From contig NZ_JARUIU010000012.1 in NCBI RefSeq assembly GCF_029667115.1, positions 24,852 through 88,851 of the forward strand: 64,000 bases of DNA, in the 5' to 3' direction. The notes beneath the pieces are model-generated. The model did not search any database, was not told the DNA's origin, and saw only the letters and a program-made list of their open reading frames with translations. Source of the DNA: Jeotgalibacillus sp. ET6 (GTDB lineage: Bacteria > Bacillota > Bacilli > Bacillales > Jeotgalibacillaceae). The translations under genes and the position numbers were made by a program. Within the stretch, counting starts at the first letter, position 1. The number at the start of each line of letters is the position of its first letter. Positions 40,969 through 50,113 of the stretch are shown piece by piece.

Positions 40969-40994
40969 TTCAACTAACGCACCCGTTAGTTGAA
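40969..40994. repeat. Cassette-end site S4, short perfect form
   Basis: TTCAACTAAC and GTTAGTTGAA are perfect 10-bp inverted arms separated by the 6-bp spacer GCACCC. It abuts the stop of the Nudix gene at 40995. A GAGGTC/GACCTC hairpin lies just before it on the plus strand (40,947-40,964). Confidence 0.8.
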
Positions 40995-41456
40995 TTAATA
41001 TAATCTCCCTACTAAGTTATAAGGATTTACTTCCCAAGTTTCATAAGGGATAAAGTTTTTGGCTTTTATACAATCAATTGTGCGAGACTTCATATGCGGG
41101 CGAGTTATGTAATTATCTATATTTTCCTCGGTAAGTTTAATGAATTTAGCCTCTTTTATTTCTTCTGGTTGAATTTTTATTTCTCCGCTAACATATTTCG
41201 CCTTAAACACCACAGATAATAGTTGTTGTGTAGCATTGTAATACACTCCTGTTATTCCATTAGGTGAGATAACTATTCCTGTTTCCTCTAATATTTCTCT
41301 ACATACAGCTTTATCAAGAGGTTCTCCTTCCTCCACCTGTCCTCCTGGAGCTTCCCAGGTATCAGACCTCCAGTGTGTCTTGACTAATAGAGCTTCTCCA
41401 TTTTCATTAGTAACATAAGCAGAAACTGCAATTATATGTTTTGGTATCGTATGCAT
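40995..41456 (-). CDS. Nudix hydrolase (cassette)
   Basis: A 153-residue protein with a full Nudix box: GGQVEEGEPLDKAVCREILE followed by ETG. It begins HTIPKHIIAVSAYVTNENGE, like many MutT-type enzymes of Bacillus cassettes and islands. The substrate is unknown. GGGGGGAT lies before the ATG at 41456 and decides it over an in-frame start at 41471. It is the third Nudix gene in the array. The stop codon touches site S4. Confidence 0.85.
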   Translation of the reverse strand: MHTIPKHIIAVSAYVTNENGEALLVKTHWRSDTWEAPGGQVEEGEPLDKAVCREILEETGIVISPNGITGVYYNATQQLLSVVFKAKYVSGEIKIQPEEIKEAKFIKLTEENIDNYITRPHMKSRTIDCIKAKNFIPYETWEVNPYNLVGRLY

Positions 41457-41519
41457 AATACATCCCCCCATACTTTGTTAATAACATTTTCTTAATAATC
41501 TATGTTCAATCCTTTTTTA

Positions 41520-41747
41520 TCATTTGTTGTTCAACTCTTCTGCTTCGTTAGTGAATGAACAAAAGGAATTCTTAATTATAAGAGTGCTTAACTCTTTTTT
41601 TGTATAATAAGCAAGTACGAAAGGAATCAGAGGTATAAGGCCAAGCCATCTCATCCAATCCCCTGCACCAAAACTAAAATATAGAGAGGGTAGTAAAAAT
41701 GCAAATCCACTAATTAGTAGTGCTAGCATAGATTGCTTGAGCCGCAT
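41520..41747 (-). CDS. Small hydrophobic protein, possibly truncated
   Basis: A 75-residue frame with two transmembrane segments (LALLISGFAFLLPSLYFSF and LGLIPLIPFVLAYYT) and a polar C-terminus whose last codons are made by site S5. No good ribosome site is visible before the ATG. It may be the remnant of a small membrane protein gene cut by recombination at S5. Real expression is uncertain. Confidence 0.4.
   Translation of the reverse strand: MRLKQSMLALLISGFAFLLPSLYFSFGAGDWMRWLGLIPLIPFVLAYYTKKELSTLIIKNSFCSFTNEAEELNNK
41530..41556. repeat. Cassette-end site S5 (one core box)
   Basis: TTCAACTCTT, CTGCTTC, GTTAGTGAA, nearly the first half of S1. The hairpin and second half are missing. It lies within the 3' end of a small ORF. 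Confidence 0.55.
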
Positions 41748-41772
41748 CTTAATAAATTGATTTGAGTTATCG

Positions 41773-43083
41773 TTATATATCTTTAAATAATATTCTCTCT
41801 TGGCTCTCTATAGTATCTTCATCATTATCTGTTATATATTCAATTTCCTCTTGAACATTGTACATTTTATTCCCCATATTTTTTGAAAGTATATCTAAAA
41901 CTTCTTCCTCAGATAATTTTTCATGATCAAGTTCATTTCTTAAAAATTCTGCACACACTTCAATAAAAGCACTTGCAATTTTTTCAGTTATTCTTCTATT
42001 ATAAGCACCAAAAATAAAACCCACCGCAGGTGCTAAAACAATATTTCCTTTGCCAACAGTCTTTCCTATCAGTTTCGTAACAAACGCAGTTACTCTTTTT
42101 CCTACTTCTTTCCCCCCTTGTTTGGCTAAAATTTTCGCTGTTGCCTTCCCACCTTCTGATATCACAAATGGAAGAGCAATTGAACGAAGTAGTGGTTGTG
42201 CATCTTTTGCAAACTTAAAAAAGTTTTTATTTACTCGAATACCCATTACAGTCATGATTTCTTTAGCTATAAATAAATATACAGCACCTTTGCCGAGTGC
42301 ATCAGCACCTAAAGGGAAGCCATCTGCAAAATGGGCTAAGTTTTTATATCTATTCAACCGTTCTTGTACTAGCTTTTTTGCTGAATCAATCTTCTCTTCA
42401 ATCTTTATCTTTTGGGCAGCAGTAAATGCTCTTTTTGTTGCTTCTGGAAGAAGATTCACTGTCTTTACAATTAAATTTTCAAGACCGTGTGCAGGAATCT
42501 TCAAATCTCCAAATAACGCTCTTTCCTCTGCTAACACCCGGCAAATTTTTAATTTTGGAAATTCTTTTTGTACTTCGAGTTGGAACTTGTTATCCGAATC
42601 AATTGTTTGAGTCAACACTATAACAATATTCATATACCTGGAAAATTCGTTAATCCACTCTATTTCTACATCTTCGATTCTTCTGCTTTAATTAGAAATG
42701 CAATACCACATTACGTGCATGTGTTCTTCAGTCTTTGAAGAAGCAGCACGTTTTTCTATTTCCCTAACAATACTTTCACGCGAGACTTCTCTTTCTTTTG
42801 GATCCAGTTCTATACCTTTAGTATCAAAAAGATTTACACTTACTTCTGGAATATTGTGTTCTACCAAAGCTTGTGAGACCGGTTTGCCTTCTCCAGATTC
42901 AGCTACATGAGAACCAAAAATCGCATTGATGAGTGTGCTTTTTCCTACCCCAGTTTTTCCTGATAGAACTATGTTTGGGCTGCGAAAATTTTCATCAAAC
43001 TCTTCATTTAATTTTTTTACTTCCTCATCCAACCAGGAATAAAGGTCTTTGAGGACACTATCTCGATTAGTTTCTTCTGTCAA
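41773..43083 (-). pseudogene. Dynamin-like/YfjP-type GTPase split by an in-frame stop
   Basis: Two adjacent frames form one protein of about 436 residues. The first part (43083-42688) has the G domain: G1 GKTGVGKST, G2 region VSQALVEHN, G3 DTKG and a conserved MHVMWYCISN. It stops at a TAA, and the same frame continues RRIEDVEIEWINEFSRYMNI, VIVLTQT (G4-like region), then a C-terminal helical domain like DUF697, with LPFVISEGGKATAKILAKQG. One TAA (42688-42690) alone splits it. I place the start at a TTG (43083) after AAGGGTGA. It could be a recent nonsense mutant or, less likely, a read-through gene. Confidence 0.75.
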
Positions 43084-43190
43084 TATTTTCACCCTTATCG
43101 TTTTTATATAATATAGAATTAATAACATTTTACCACAAATTTCAAATACTAAAGATTTTGTCTGTATGTTAAAATAAATTTTTAATTCCC

Positions 43191-43510
43191 TTAATAAGTT
43201 ATAGAGGTAGCTCCCTTTTCTTTAATTAGACTTCTATATAAAGTAGTAGAAGAGATCCCCATCGCTTCTTGTATTTCTTTGACCGTCATGCTCTTTGAGT
43301 GATACAGGGCAAGGGCTTGTTTTAATTTCTGCTGATTTAATTTTGGTCTCCTGCCTTTTCTTCCTCTTGCACGCGCGGCCTTAAAGCTGGCACTCGTACG
43401 TTCTCTAATAATATCCCTTTCAAATTCAGCCAATACCGATAACATATCGAACATGACTTTACCTGCAGCTGTTCCTGTATCGATATTATCTTAAAGGTCT
43501 ACAAACTCTA
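43191..43510 (-). pseudogene. Serine recombinase (resolvase/invertase), C-terminal fragment
   Basis: The frame reads EFVDL, a TAA, DNIDTGTAAGKVMFDMLSVL, AEFERDIIRERTSA and then a Hin-type helix-turn-helix (MTVKEIQEAMGISSTTLYRS). The N-terminal catalytic serine region is absent, and an internal stop interrupts the IDT motif. This is the DNA-binding half of a Tn3/Pin-type recombinase and a sign that other mobile DNA passed through here. Confidence 0.75.
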
Positions 43511-43571
43511 CATCTCTCTCGAAGTAATTCTGGGTGAGCATCTTTTACCCCAGATCGAAGTAAATCTAATA

Positions 43572-43616
43572 AAGAAAAAGCCAACCAGCAACTTTAAATG
43601 CCGGATGGCTTTTTTG
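43572..43616 (-). terminator. Terminator of the ABC-3C operon
   Basis: AAAAAGCCA and TGGCTTTTTT with an inner GCA/TGC pair form a stem about 55 nt after the ATPase stop. Confidence 0.7.
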
Positions 43617-43671
43617 TTCAATAATAAAGTAGTTTTTTAAAACAAAATAGGTTAGACAACAGAGCTCAGAT

Positions 43672-46650
43672 CTAGTCTTTTAAAATATTGTTTGCGATAC
43701 AATTACCTTTAATACTTACCCCATTTTCGCTGTACGAATTAAAAGTAATTGAACCAATTTGATTATGAGAAAGTTCCATTTTAGCTTTTAAAAGTTGGGC
43801 AAAATTATTGTTATGAGTACTAATAAAAAGTTGTTTATTCTGCATCAGCACAACTTGGCTAAGGACATCCAAGAACGAAAAAACATTGATATCATCTAAG
43901 TTTTGAAAAGGGTCGTCTATACCTAAGAAGTTTAAATTCGTCCATTTTTGAGATCGGTTTAACGCGAGAAAAATGCATACTGCCAAAACGTTTGCTTGAG
44001 CAGAGCTGAATTTAAGACTTGCATTAAATTGCTGTTTTAATTCACTTTCGTCTATTTCTCTCAAATTAAGTTCTTTTATGCGCTCCTTAGCTAATAGAAT
44101 GTAAAGGTTTTTTTCTCTTGGTATTAGATGAATATGTCTATAAATTGCATGAGGACTGATTTGGCTAAAAAGCTGATCAATAAATTCAGAGTGTTGCAAT
44201 AAGAAATTATTTATTAGATTTCCTCTCACATTTATATGTTTCCTTTTAAGTAACTCGATTTCTTCTTTTATAAGCTGATCATAGTTATTTATAACTTGTT
44301 TTTTGTCTTCAATTTCTTTTTTTAAAAATCTTACTTTGTCTTTTAAACTCTTAATTTCATTACTTTGTAAAAAATCTCTAGTGAGGGTCAGCCCTTCATT
44401 TAAATCATTGATTAAAGAATTTATAGATTTCAAGTTTAAAGAAATATTCTGGATAAAAATCTCGGTTTCAAAAAGATTTCCATTATAATCAGGGATTTCT
44501 TTTTTTATTTCTCTTATTTTCTCTGTTCTCTTTATCCACTTATCTTCCACGTTCTCGATTTGCTGCTTTCTTGCATTTAAAGATAAGTCTAATTTAACTT
44601 TTTCTTCTTTTACTTTCGATATATATCTTTGATATTTTTGCATTTCTTTATTAATTGAGTTTTCATCTGATTCGAGGTATTTTTTCCAGCTACCTGTTTC
44701 TTTCAAAATTATGTTCATAGAGTCTTTCAAAGGTGTACTTTGTTTTTCTAAATTTTTTAATTCAATTTGTAACTTCATTAAGTTAGTAACTAAGTTATAA
44801 GTTAACTTATAACTTTCTAAGAAACTTGTTTTTTCTGTTTTTTCATTTGTCAGTTTAGTTGAATCTGATGAGTAAGTTTGTAAATATGTCTCACTGATCG
44901 GTATATTTTCTTTTTGAGTAAAAGTGTCTTTAAGAGATTTTTCATAGTTAGATATATCTTTTTCTATATTCTTGATCTTAACTTCGCTACTTCTCATTTG
45001 CTCTTGAATTACACTTTTTTGTGAAATAAAGTCTAAATGATTTTGTTCTAATTCCGTTAAGCTCTGATTAGCTTTTTTTACTTGGGCTAATATTTTTTGT
45101 TCTAAGAACTCATTTTTTAGATAATCTTCTCCACATACCAGGCACTTACTTTCATCTTTTGACTGAAGTAAGTGTTCTTGCACTTGCCTTACCAGCTGGC
45201 CAACAATCGATTCTTTTTCTTCTGTTAACCTAGATTGTAAAGTATTGATTTCATTTTGTATTTCGATGAGTTGAGATGTACAGCTTATACTTTTATTATT
45301 TTCTATTTCTAACATGTTTTTATGTTTTTCTATAATCTTTAAATAACTTATAGATTTTTGTTCAAGTTCGATGTTTTTTTCTATTTTAAGAATTAAGTCC
45401 AGGTCCCTTTTACATGATTCAAATCGTTCGGTAAAATTAGAGAGAATAGGGAACTCATTTAAAATCTTTTTAATATTCTCATGATTTATTAAATTAGTAA
45501 TACTAATATTTTTCTTTAGAATTTCCTCATGAATTTCTTCATAATCTTTTTTTATGGATTGATAATCATTTTTACGTATCCTTAACTGTTCTAACCAAAT
45601 TTTTTTATTATCAACTAATTTTTTGCCATTCTCTCTTCTTTTCTGTTTACTTGATATCTCTGAAATTTGCTTGTTTATTAATTTCTTTTGCTGAATATAG
45701 TCTTCTGTATTAAAAGAAACTATACCTTTTGCTTCCTTAAGTAAGATCAACAACTGCTCCAATGAAATTTGTTGATCTTTCAAGAGAGTTTTCTGCTGTA
45801 ACAATTCTTCTAGAAGAATATTTGTGATTTCAATGATTGGCAATTGCTGAGTATTTACCAATAGGCCAATTTCATTTATATTCGTTAATAATTTGTTTAT
45901 GATTTCTAGTATATTCTGTTCAGAAAGTTGCCCTAAATCAAGAATAGCTTGCTCTTTTTCTTGAATTTGTATATTCAGCTTTTCATATTCTTTTGTGGGA
46001 TTTGTTAGTTCACTTTTTGTTTTTTCAGATTGTTGCTTAGCTATTTCTTTTACTTGCTCTATATACTGCTCAAAGTCTATACCATATTTTCTAATACCCA
46101 GTATTTCATCAATCAGTTTATAGCGATCATTAGGCTTATCTAAACTGATAAAATCTTCTAAGGCATCTTGGGAGAGTAGCTGTGTAGTCGAAAAAAAAGA
46201 AGCTAAGTTTGGAGAATTTTCGCCTTCTTTGTGATTAGTATTAGAGAATAGCTCACGAATATACTCCATCCCTATAGTCTTATTTAGCTTTTCGCCATTA
46301 ATTTCGATTCTGGAAGACGAAAAGCTCCCATTTTTATTCTTTTTTTGTATCCTAGACAACCTATGGACTTTGCCTTCATCATCACGGAATTGGATTTCAA
46401 CTGACAAAGTCTGAGGCTTACTATCTTTGTACAAGGTATCATTCATTATATAATTAAATTTTTGTCTCTCAATACTACCTTCATAGCGTGGAATACTTCC
46501 TGTTAAACACCATTGAATTGAATCGAAAATTGTACTCTTTCCGTTTCCATTTGGACCGCTTATAACTATTAATTCTTTACCAGAAAAATCAAATACATAA
46601 GTTCCGTTGAATATTCTAAAATTTTTTATTATTAGCTTTTCAATTTTCAT
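43672..46650 (-). CDS. SMC/SbcC-like ATPase of an ABC-three-component defence system
   Basis: A 992-residue protein. N-terminal P-loop GPNGNGKST (32-40), two long coiled coils, a CxxC hook (CLVCGEDYL, near residue 503) and a C-terminal ATPase half with a signature-like FSSAQANVLAV, Walker B LGIDDPFQNLDD (near 910) and FISTHNNNF. It is built like Rad50/SbcC. It overlaps the middle gene by 11 nt and is third in an operon whose first gene encodes a nuclease-like protein. That order (effector, middle component, ABC ATPase) matches the ABC-3C conflict systems described by Aravind and colleagues. The ATPase would sense abnormal DNA and trigger the effector. Confidence 0.85.
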   Translation of the reverse strand: MKIEKLIIKNFRIFNGTYVFDFSGKELIVISGPNGNGKSTIFDSIQWCLTGSIPRYEGSIERQKFNYIMNDTLYKDSKPQTLSVEIQFRDDEGKVHRLSRIQKKNKNGSFSSSRIEINGEKLNKTIGMEYIRELFSNTNHKEGENSPNLASFFSTTQLLSQDALEDFISLDKPNDRYKLIDEILGIRKYGIDFEQYIEQVKEIAKQQSEKTKSELTNPTKEYEKLNIQIQEKEQAILDLGQLSEQNILEIINKLLTNINEIGLLVNTQQLPIIEITNILLEELLQQKTLLKDQQISLEQLLILLKEAKGIVSFNTEDYIQQKKLINKQISEISSKQKRRENGKKLVDNKKIWLEQLRIRKNDYQSIKKDYEEIHEEILKKNISITNLINHENIKKILNEFPILSNFTERFESCKRDLDLILKIEKNIELEQKSISYLKIIEKHKNMLEIENNKSISCTSQLIEIQNEINTLQSRLTEEKESIVGQLVRQVQEHLLQSKDESKCLVCGEDYLKNEFLEQKILAQVKKANQSLTELEQNHLDFISQKSVIQEQMRSSEVKIKNIEKDISNYEKSLKDTFTQKENIPISETYLQTYSSDSTKLTNEKTEKTSFLESYKLTYNLVTNLMKLQIELKNLEKQSTPLKDSMNIILKETGSWKKYLESDENSINKEMQKYQRYISKVKEEKVKLDLSLNARKQQIENVEDKWIKRTEKIREIKKEIPDYNGNLFETEIFIQNISLNLKSINSLINDLNEGLTLTRDFLQSNEIKSLKDKVRFLKKEIEDKKQVINNYDQLIKEEIELLKRKHINVRGNLINNFLLQHSEFIDQLFSQISPHAIYRHIHLIPREKNLYILLAKERIKELNLREIDESELKQQFNASLKFSSAQANVLAVCIFLALNRSQKWTNLNFLGIDDPFQNLDDINVFSFLDVLSQVVLMQNKQLFISTHNNNFAQLLKAKMELSHNQIGSITFNSYSENGVSIKGNCIANNILKD

Positions 46651-47245
46651 TTTTATTCACCATACTTATCAAGGTCTGCTCTAACACTTTGTTTCGTTCT
46701 TCATCATTGGGTTCATCGTAAAATTCAAAGTATGTGTCCACTATTTCTTTGATTTCTTTTGAGAAATCATTATTTCCTTCGATATCCTCTGTCTTAAATA
46801 AATCCTTTTTAAATTCATTGTCAAAATCGAAATAAGCGTTATCACTATGACCAAAGTTACTATTTAATGAAGGAACTCGTTGCAAGTCTTCTAGTGATAA
46901 AATTGTATATTTTCTGCATACTTTATAATCCTTTTCTATTTCATTTATTAGAAAAGAAATTTCTTTCTTTTCGTTTTCATTCAAGTTAATAACTAATAAG
47001 AAATATAGATTATTTCTGTACTTAGCTTCTATTACATCATAGATAAAAGAAATTACTATCTGATCAATATACCAATTATTTAATTGGGCTTTGCTGGTAT
47101 ATTCTTTAGTAATCATGCATTTCTGATTATTTATCCATACTTCGAGGTTTTGCTCTCTGAGCCTTGATGATAATTCTTCTTTATAAACAACGTTTTTATA
47201 CTTATGCTCATTTGTTAATTTGTGTAAAACTGTTATTAATTCCAT
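46640..47245 (-). CDS. Middle component of the ABC-three-component system
   Basis: A 201-residue protein without recognised catalytic motifs, mixed alpha/beta, with an acidic C-terminus (EIVDTYFEFYDEPNDEERNK). Its position and length match the MC subunit of ABC-3C operons, thought to bridge the ATPase and effector. AAAGGAG lies 6 nt before the ATG, it follows the effector gene by 15 nt, and it overlaps the ATPase gene. The assignment rests mainly on gene order. Confidence 0.7.
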   Translation of the reverse strand: MELITVLHKLTNEHKYKNVVYKEELSSRLREQNLEVWINNQKCMITKEYTSKAQLNNWYIDQIVISFIYDVIEAKYRNNLYFLLVINLNENEKKEISFLINEIEKDYKVCRKYTILSLEDLQRVPSLNSNFGHSDNAYFDFDNEFKKDLFKTEDIEGNNDFSKEIKEIVDTYFEFYDEPNDEERNKVLEQTLISMVNKNEN

Positions 47246-47260
47246 ATATACTCCTTTAGA

Positions 47261-49018
47261 CTATTCTGTTTCTTTCAACTCTGCATCCCAATCTGATTTA
47301 ATAGTATCTTCTTTGAAAGAATTTTTCGGTTGGTTTTCATTTTCTTGCAAATAATTTAAATGTTCTTCTACCATGTCAATTTCTCTGAACTTAATATTTT
47401 CTATTATTTTCGTAATTTCTTTTTCTGAAACGACATCTTCCATACCGAGAATTTCTCCATTGCCTTTAACAACATCAGTAACTGATGAATGAACACTGTC
47501 AACTTCTTTAGAGCTCTTGTTTTTTTTCTTTTTAATCTTTTTTACATCTGCGATGAAACAATAAAAGTCATGATTGTGAGATTCGGAAACTTCACAATTT
47601 ATAGCAGCAGTGCGTACTAATTTTTTTGCTAATTCTAAATCATTAGAGTTTCGATCATTATAAACAGAGAATAGACTTTCATTTTGGTTAGTATCAATTC
47701 CCTTTTTTAAAGAGAGTATAGATTCAATATTAGAGTATTCGGCATAAGGGTAAAACACCAAACAATAAATATATGTCTTCAAAGCAGTAATAATTCTGGC
47801 GGGGTCAGGTTCATCAATATAAAACTTAGAAGAGTAGTTATTCAAGTTAAATATTCTATTTAAAATCCTTTGATAAGCAAAGGAGTCATTCTGATTACGA
47901 ACACTATCAGACAAATTCTTTTCAAAAGCTTCCGTTGTATCTAATAGTTCTTTTTTTAAATTAGGTTTCCAATTCCCATTTGCAATATCTTTTTTTATTA
48001 TCTCAAACCAATTTGTAAATTTATTATGATAGGAATCATTAGTTGCTGACTCAGATGCTTGAAGTTCGGCAGTTGAAGTCCAGTTCTCAAATTTAATTTT
48101 TAAAATTTCTTTATCGAAGATAAAATCTTCGAAGTTAACGCTATCACTATCTTGACAAGTATTTTTTATTATCTCCAATAGCAACATGTCTAAGATTAAC
48201 TCAGATTTATATGTATGAAATGGATCCATATTTCCATCTGTATGACTCTTAATTTTATCAACGATTTCTTTTCGTAAATATAAAATATCCCCATGTCTTT
48301 TAACGCGGAATTTTTGAAGATACCAATCGATATTTTTAATTTCATCATTATAATGATCTTCTGTTAATTTAAAAGTTTTGTCCCCCCACAAAACTTCCCA
48401 GTTTAAGTTGTTTTTACTTATAGCTGTTTTTAATTTTTGAAGTTTTTCTTTCTCGATTTTAGGTTCAAATTTCTCATTTCTATCATATACAGCTATATCT
48501 TCGTGATAAGTTGAGTTTGTAGCTAATTCAAACTGAAATGAATAATTTTTTAGAAAATTATTATCTAATGTTAAATTTTTTCGCTCGAAATCAGCAATGT
48601 GTAAATTAAGCAAGAATAGCTTATCTAACCAGCTCCCCTTCCCCTTCGTTCTTGCATGTAATTCATTAAGATTCATGTGGTTATCAATATCACTCTCACG
48701 TTTTGTTTTTACTTGAATAAATCTAATTTTTTTATGACCGGCTAAAGCAACATCATCAAGAATCTCAACCATTACTTTATCCCACCACGCTATTTCAGAG
48801 AACAACATTTCAACTATATATTTTGCTGCTATATAGTACTGATAAATAAATCCCCTTACGGCTGTTACGCCGCTTAAATCTACATTTCGACCATCTAATA
48901 TCATAGAAACAAAAGTTTCTTTATCTTCATTCGTTATTACATCACCAGTTCTTTCAATATATTTATCAAATTTTCTTTGAAGACTCTTACTTAATTGTTC
49001 TACAGGTTGCGTTAACAT
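47261..49018 (-). CDS. DUF4297-like nuclease effector of the ABC-three-component system
   Basis: A 585-residue protein. Residues about 50-210 look like a PD-(D/E)XK-type nuclease of the DUF4297 group: GFIYQYYIAAKYIVEML, then VEILDDVAL and IRFIQVKTK, giving the E...D...QxK pattern. The rest is a long helical C-terminal region, with a basic KKIKKKKNKSSKE patch near 505, as in the CTD components of ABC-3C systems. It should cut nucleic acid when activated, causing defence or abortive infection. AAGGAGGAGGG precedes the ATG. It is first of three genes. A TATAAT (49,092-49,097, minus) is a possible -10. Confidence 0.75.
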   Translation of the reverse strand: MLTQPVEQLSKSLQRKFDKYIERTGDVITNEDKETFVSMILDGRNVDLSGVTAVRGFIYQYYIAAKYIVEMLFSEIAWWDKVMVEILDDVALAGHKKIRFIQVKTKRESDIDNHMNLNELHARTKGKGSWLDKLFLLNLHIADFERKNLTLDNNFLKNYSFQFELATNSTYHEDIAVYDRNEKFEPKIEKEKLQKLKTAISKNNLNWEVLWGDKTFKLTEDHYNDEIKNIDWYLQKFRVKRHGDILYLRKEIVDKIKSHTDGNMDPFHTYKSELILDMLLLEIIKNTCQDSDSVNFEDFIFDKEILKIKFENWTSTAELQASESATNDSYHNKFTNWFEIIKKDIANGNWKPNLKKELLDTTEAFEKNLSDSVRNQNDSFAYQRILNRIFNLNNYSSKFYIDEPDPARIITALKTYIYCLVFYPYAEYSNIESILSLKKGIDTNQNESLFSVYNDRNSNDLELAKKLVRTAAINCEVSESHNHDFYCFIADVKKIKKKKNKSSKEVDSVHSSVTDVVKGNGEILGMEDVVSEKEITKIIENIKFREIDMVEEHLNYLQENENQPKNSFKEDTIKSDWDAELKETE

Positions 49019-49262
49019 AGGGACCCTCCTCCTTAATGTTACTTAATTATTAATAAATGTGACTATTTAAAAGTCGAGACCACCAGACAAAATTATAAGT
49101 AGATCGTTTTAAGTTCTGATTACTACGTCAAATTAAACCTGAAATTAATCTTATTAAAGATTAAACAGAAGGGATTAATAACTTTAAGTATAAAAAAGAA
49201 GAAGAGGTTAATCTTCTTCCGTTGTCAGTGCAAATACACTTACTATATTATACATTATATAC

Positions 49263-49559
49263 TTATTCTTCTTTAACTGGTGCTATTTTTTTAATAGTGA
49301 TTTTCTTTTTTTCTCTTAAATTTTCTAACTGCAATTTTGGTGCAGGCTGTACATAATCATAATCAATGCCTGCAAATGTTTTTAAGATCGCTTTAAATAC
49401 AATTTGTGCTCCAAGAGGCGGCACTGCCATGCCGATTTGTTTGCGTACAGCTTCTTTGCTTCCGGCAAATACAAAATCATCAGGGAATGTTTGAAGACGT
49501 GCCCGTTCCCGGTTTGTTAAAGCGCGCAGTTGAGTACCGCCGCCCCCGCTTCCGGTTAT
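49263..49559 (-). pseudogene. C5 DNA methyltransferase, C-terminal fragment
   Basis: The frame encodes TQLRALTNRERARLQTFPDD, FVFAGSKEAVRKQIGMAVPP, the motif IX-X region of cytosine-5 methyltransferases. The catalytic PC motif and SAM-binding part are absent. Its 5' end is fused at about 49560 to a piece of an alpha/beta hydrolase gene, so it is a chimeric relic. It belongs to DNA near the end of the defence module; whether the enzyme once went with it is unknown. Confidence 0.75.
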
Positions 49560-49683
49560 CAAACATAGTGTGGTCAGCGGTCATACCGTGTACAAAAACA
49601 ATACATTTTGCATTGAGACCTTGTTTACCGCCAATCCAATAAAAGATATCTCCATTTTCTGAATGGATTATTTTAGTATCTAT
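49560..49683 (-). pseudogene. Alpha/beta hydrolase, N-terminal fragment with ATA in place of the start codon
   Basis: On the minus strand GGGGAG is followed 7 nt later by ATA, then 40 codons including FYWIGGKQGLN and CIVFVHGMTADHTMF, the oxyanion-hole region of alpha/beta hydrolases. The expected ATG is ATA, and the frame then joins the methyltransferase piece. Both facts mark it as decayed. The sequence from 49,690 to 50,100 otherwise holds only S6 and a promoter candidate. Confidence 0.6.
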
Positions 49684-49760
49684 GGTTATCTCCCCTTATT
49701 TCATTAATCTGTCCCTTATTACTACATACGCTTGAAAAGGCTTAAAGTTATATCTCCAAG

Positions 49761-49850
49761 TGTTCTGATCCTTTAATTTAACATTAATTTTCTTTTATCA
49801 CATAAAAAATGCACTCATTCTTATTGAAGGAATGCTCTCGTTAGTTAAAG
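49761..49850 (-). repeat. Cassette-end site S6 (long-linker form)
   Basis: Plus-strand order: CCTTTAATTTAACATTAATT, a linker, then the hairpin CATTCTTATTGAAGGAATG and CTCGTTAGTT. The linker TTTAACATTAA is shared with S16 and S17, defining a sub-family. Confidence 0.6.
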
Positions 49851-49903
49851 TACATCTATTCACAAAGTTTCTTCCGAAAAATCTTTTTATAAATATTTCC
49901 ATA

Positions 49904-49932
49904 TTGGAATATACAATCCCAAGTGCTATGGT
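49904..49932 (+). promoter_or_regulatory. Possible promoter for the ABC exporter pair
   Basis: TTGGAA, 17 bp, TATGGT; each box matches 4 of 6 consensus positions. It is 180 nt before the first gene. Confidence 0.3.
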
Positions 49933-50113
49933 AAAATACAAATTGTGTATTAAATAGATTTATGGGGAAAAGTGTGATGAACAATATTTAAGCGATTACT
50001 AGAAATCATACTAGTGATCGCCATAAGAATTTTATACATATAATTGCCAAGTAATCTTACAACGGATGTGCTTTCTTTAAAATTTAATCATTTAGTTATT
50101 GGGAGGAATTCAT

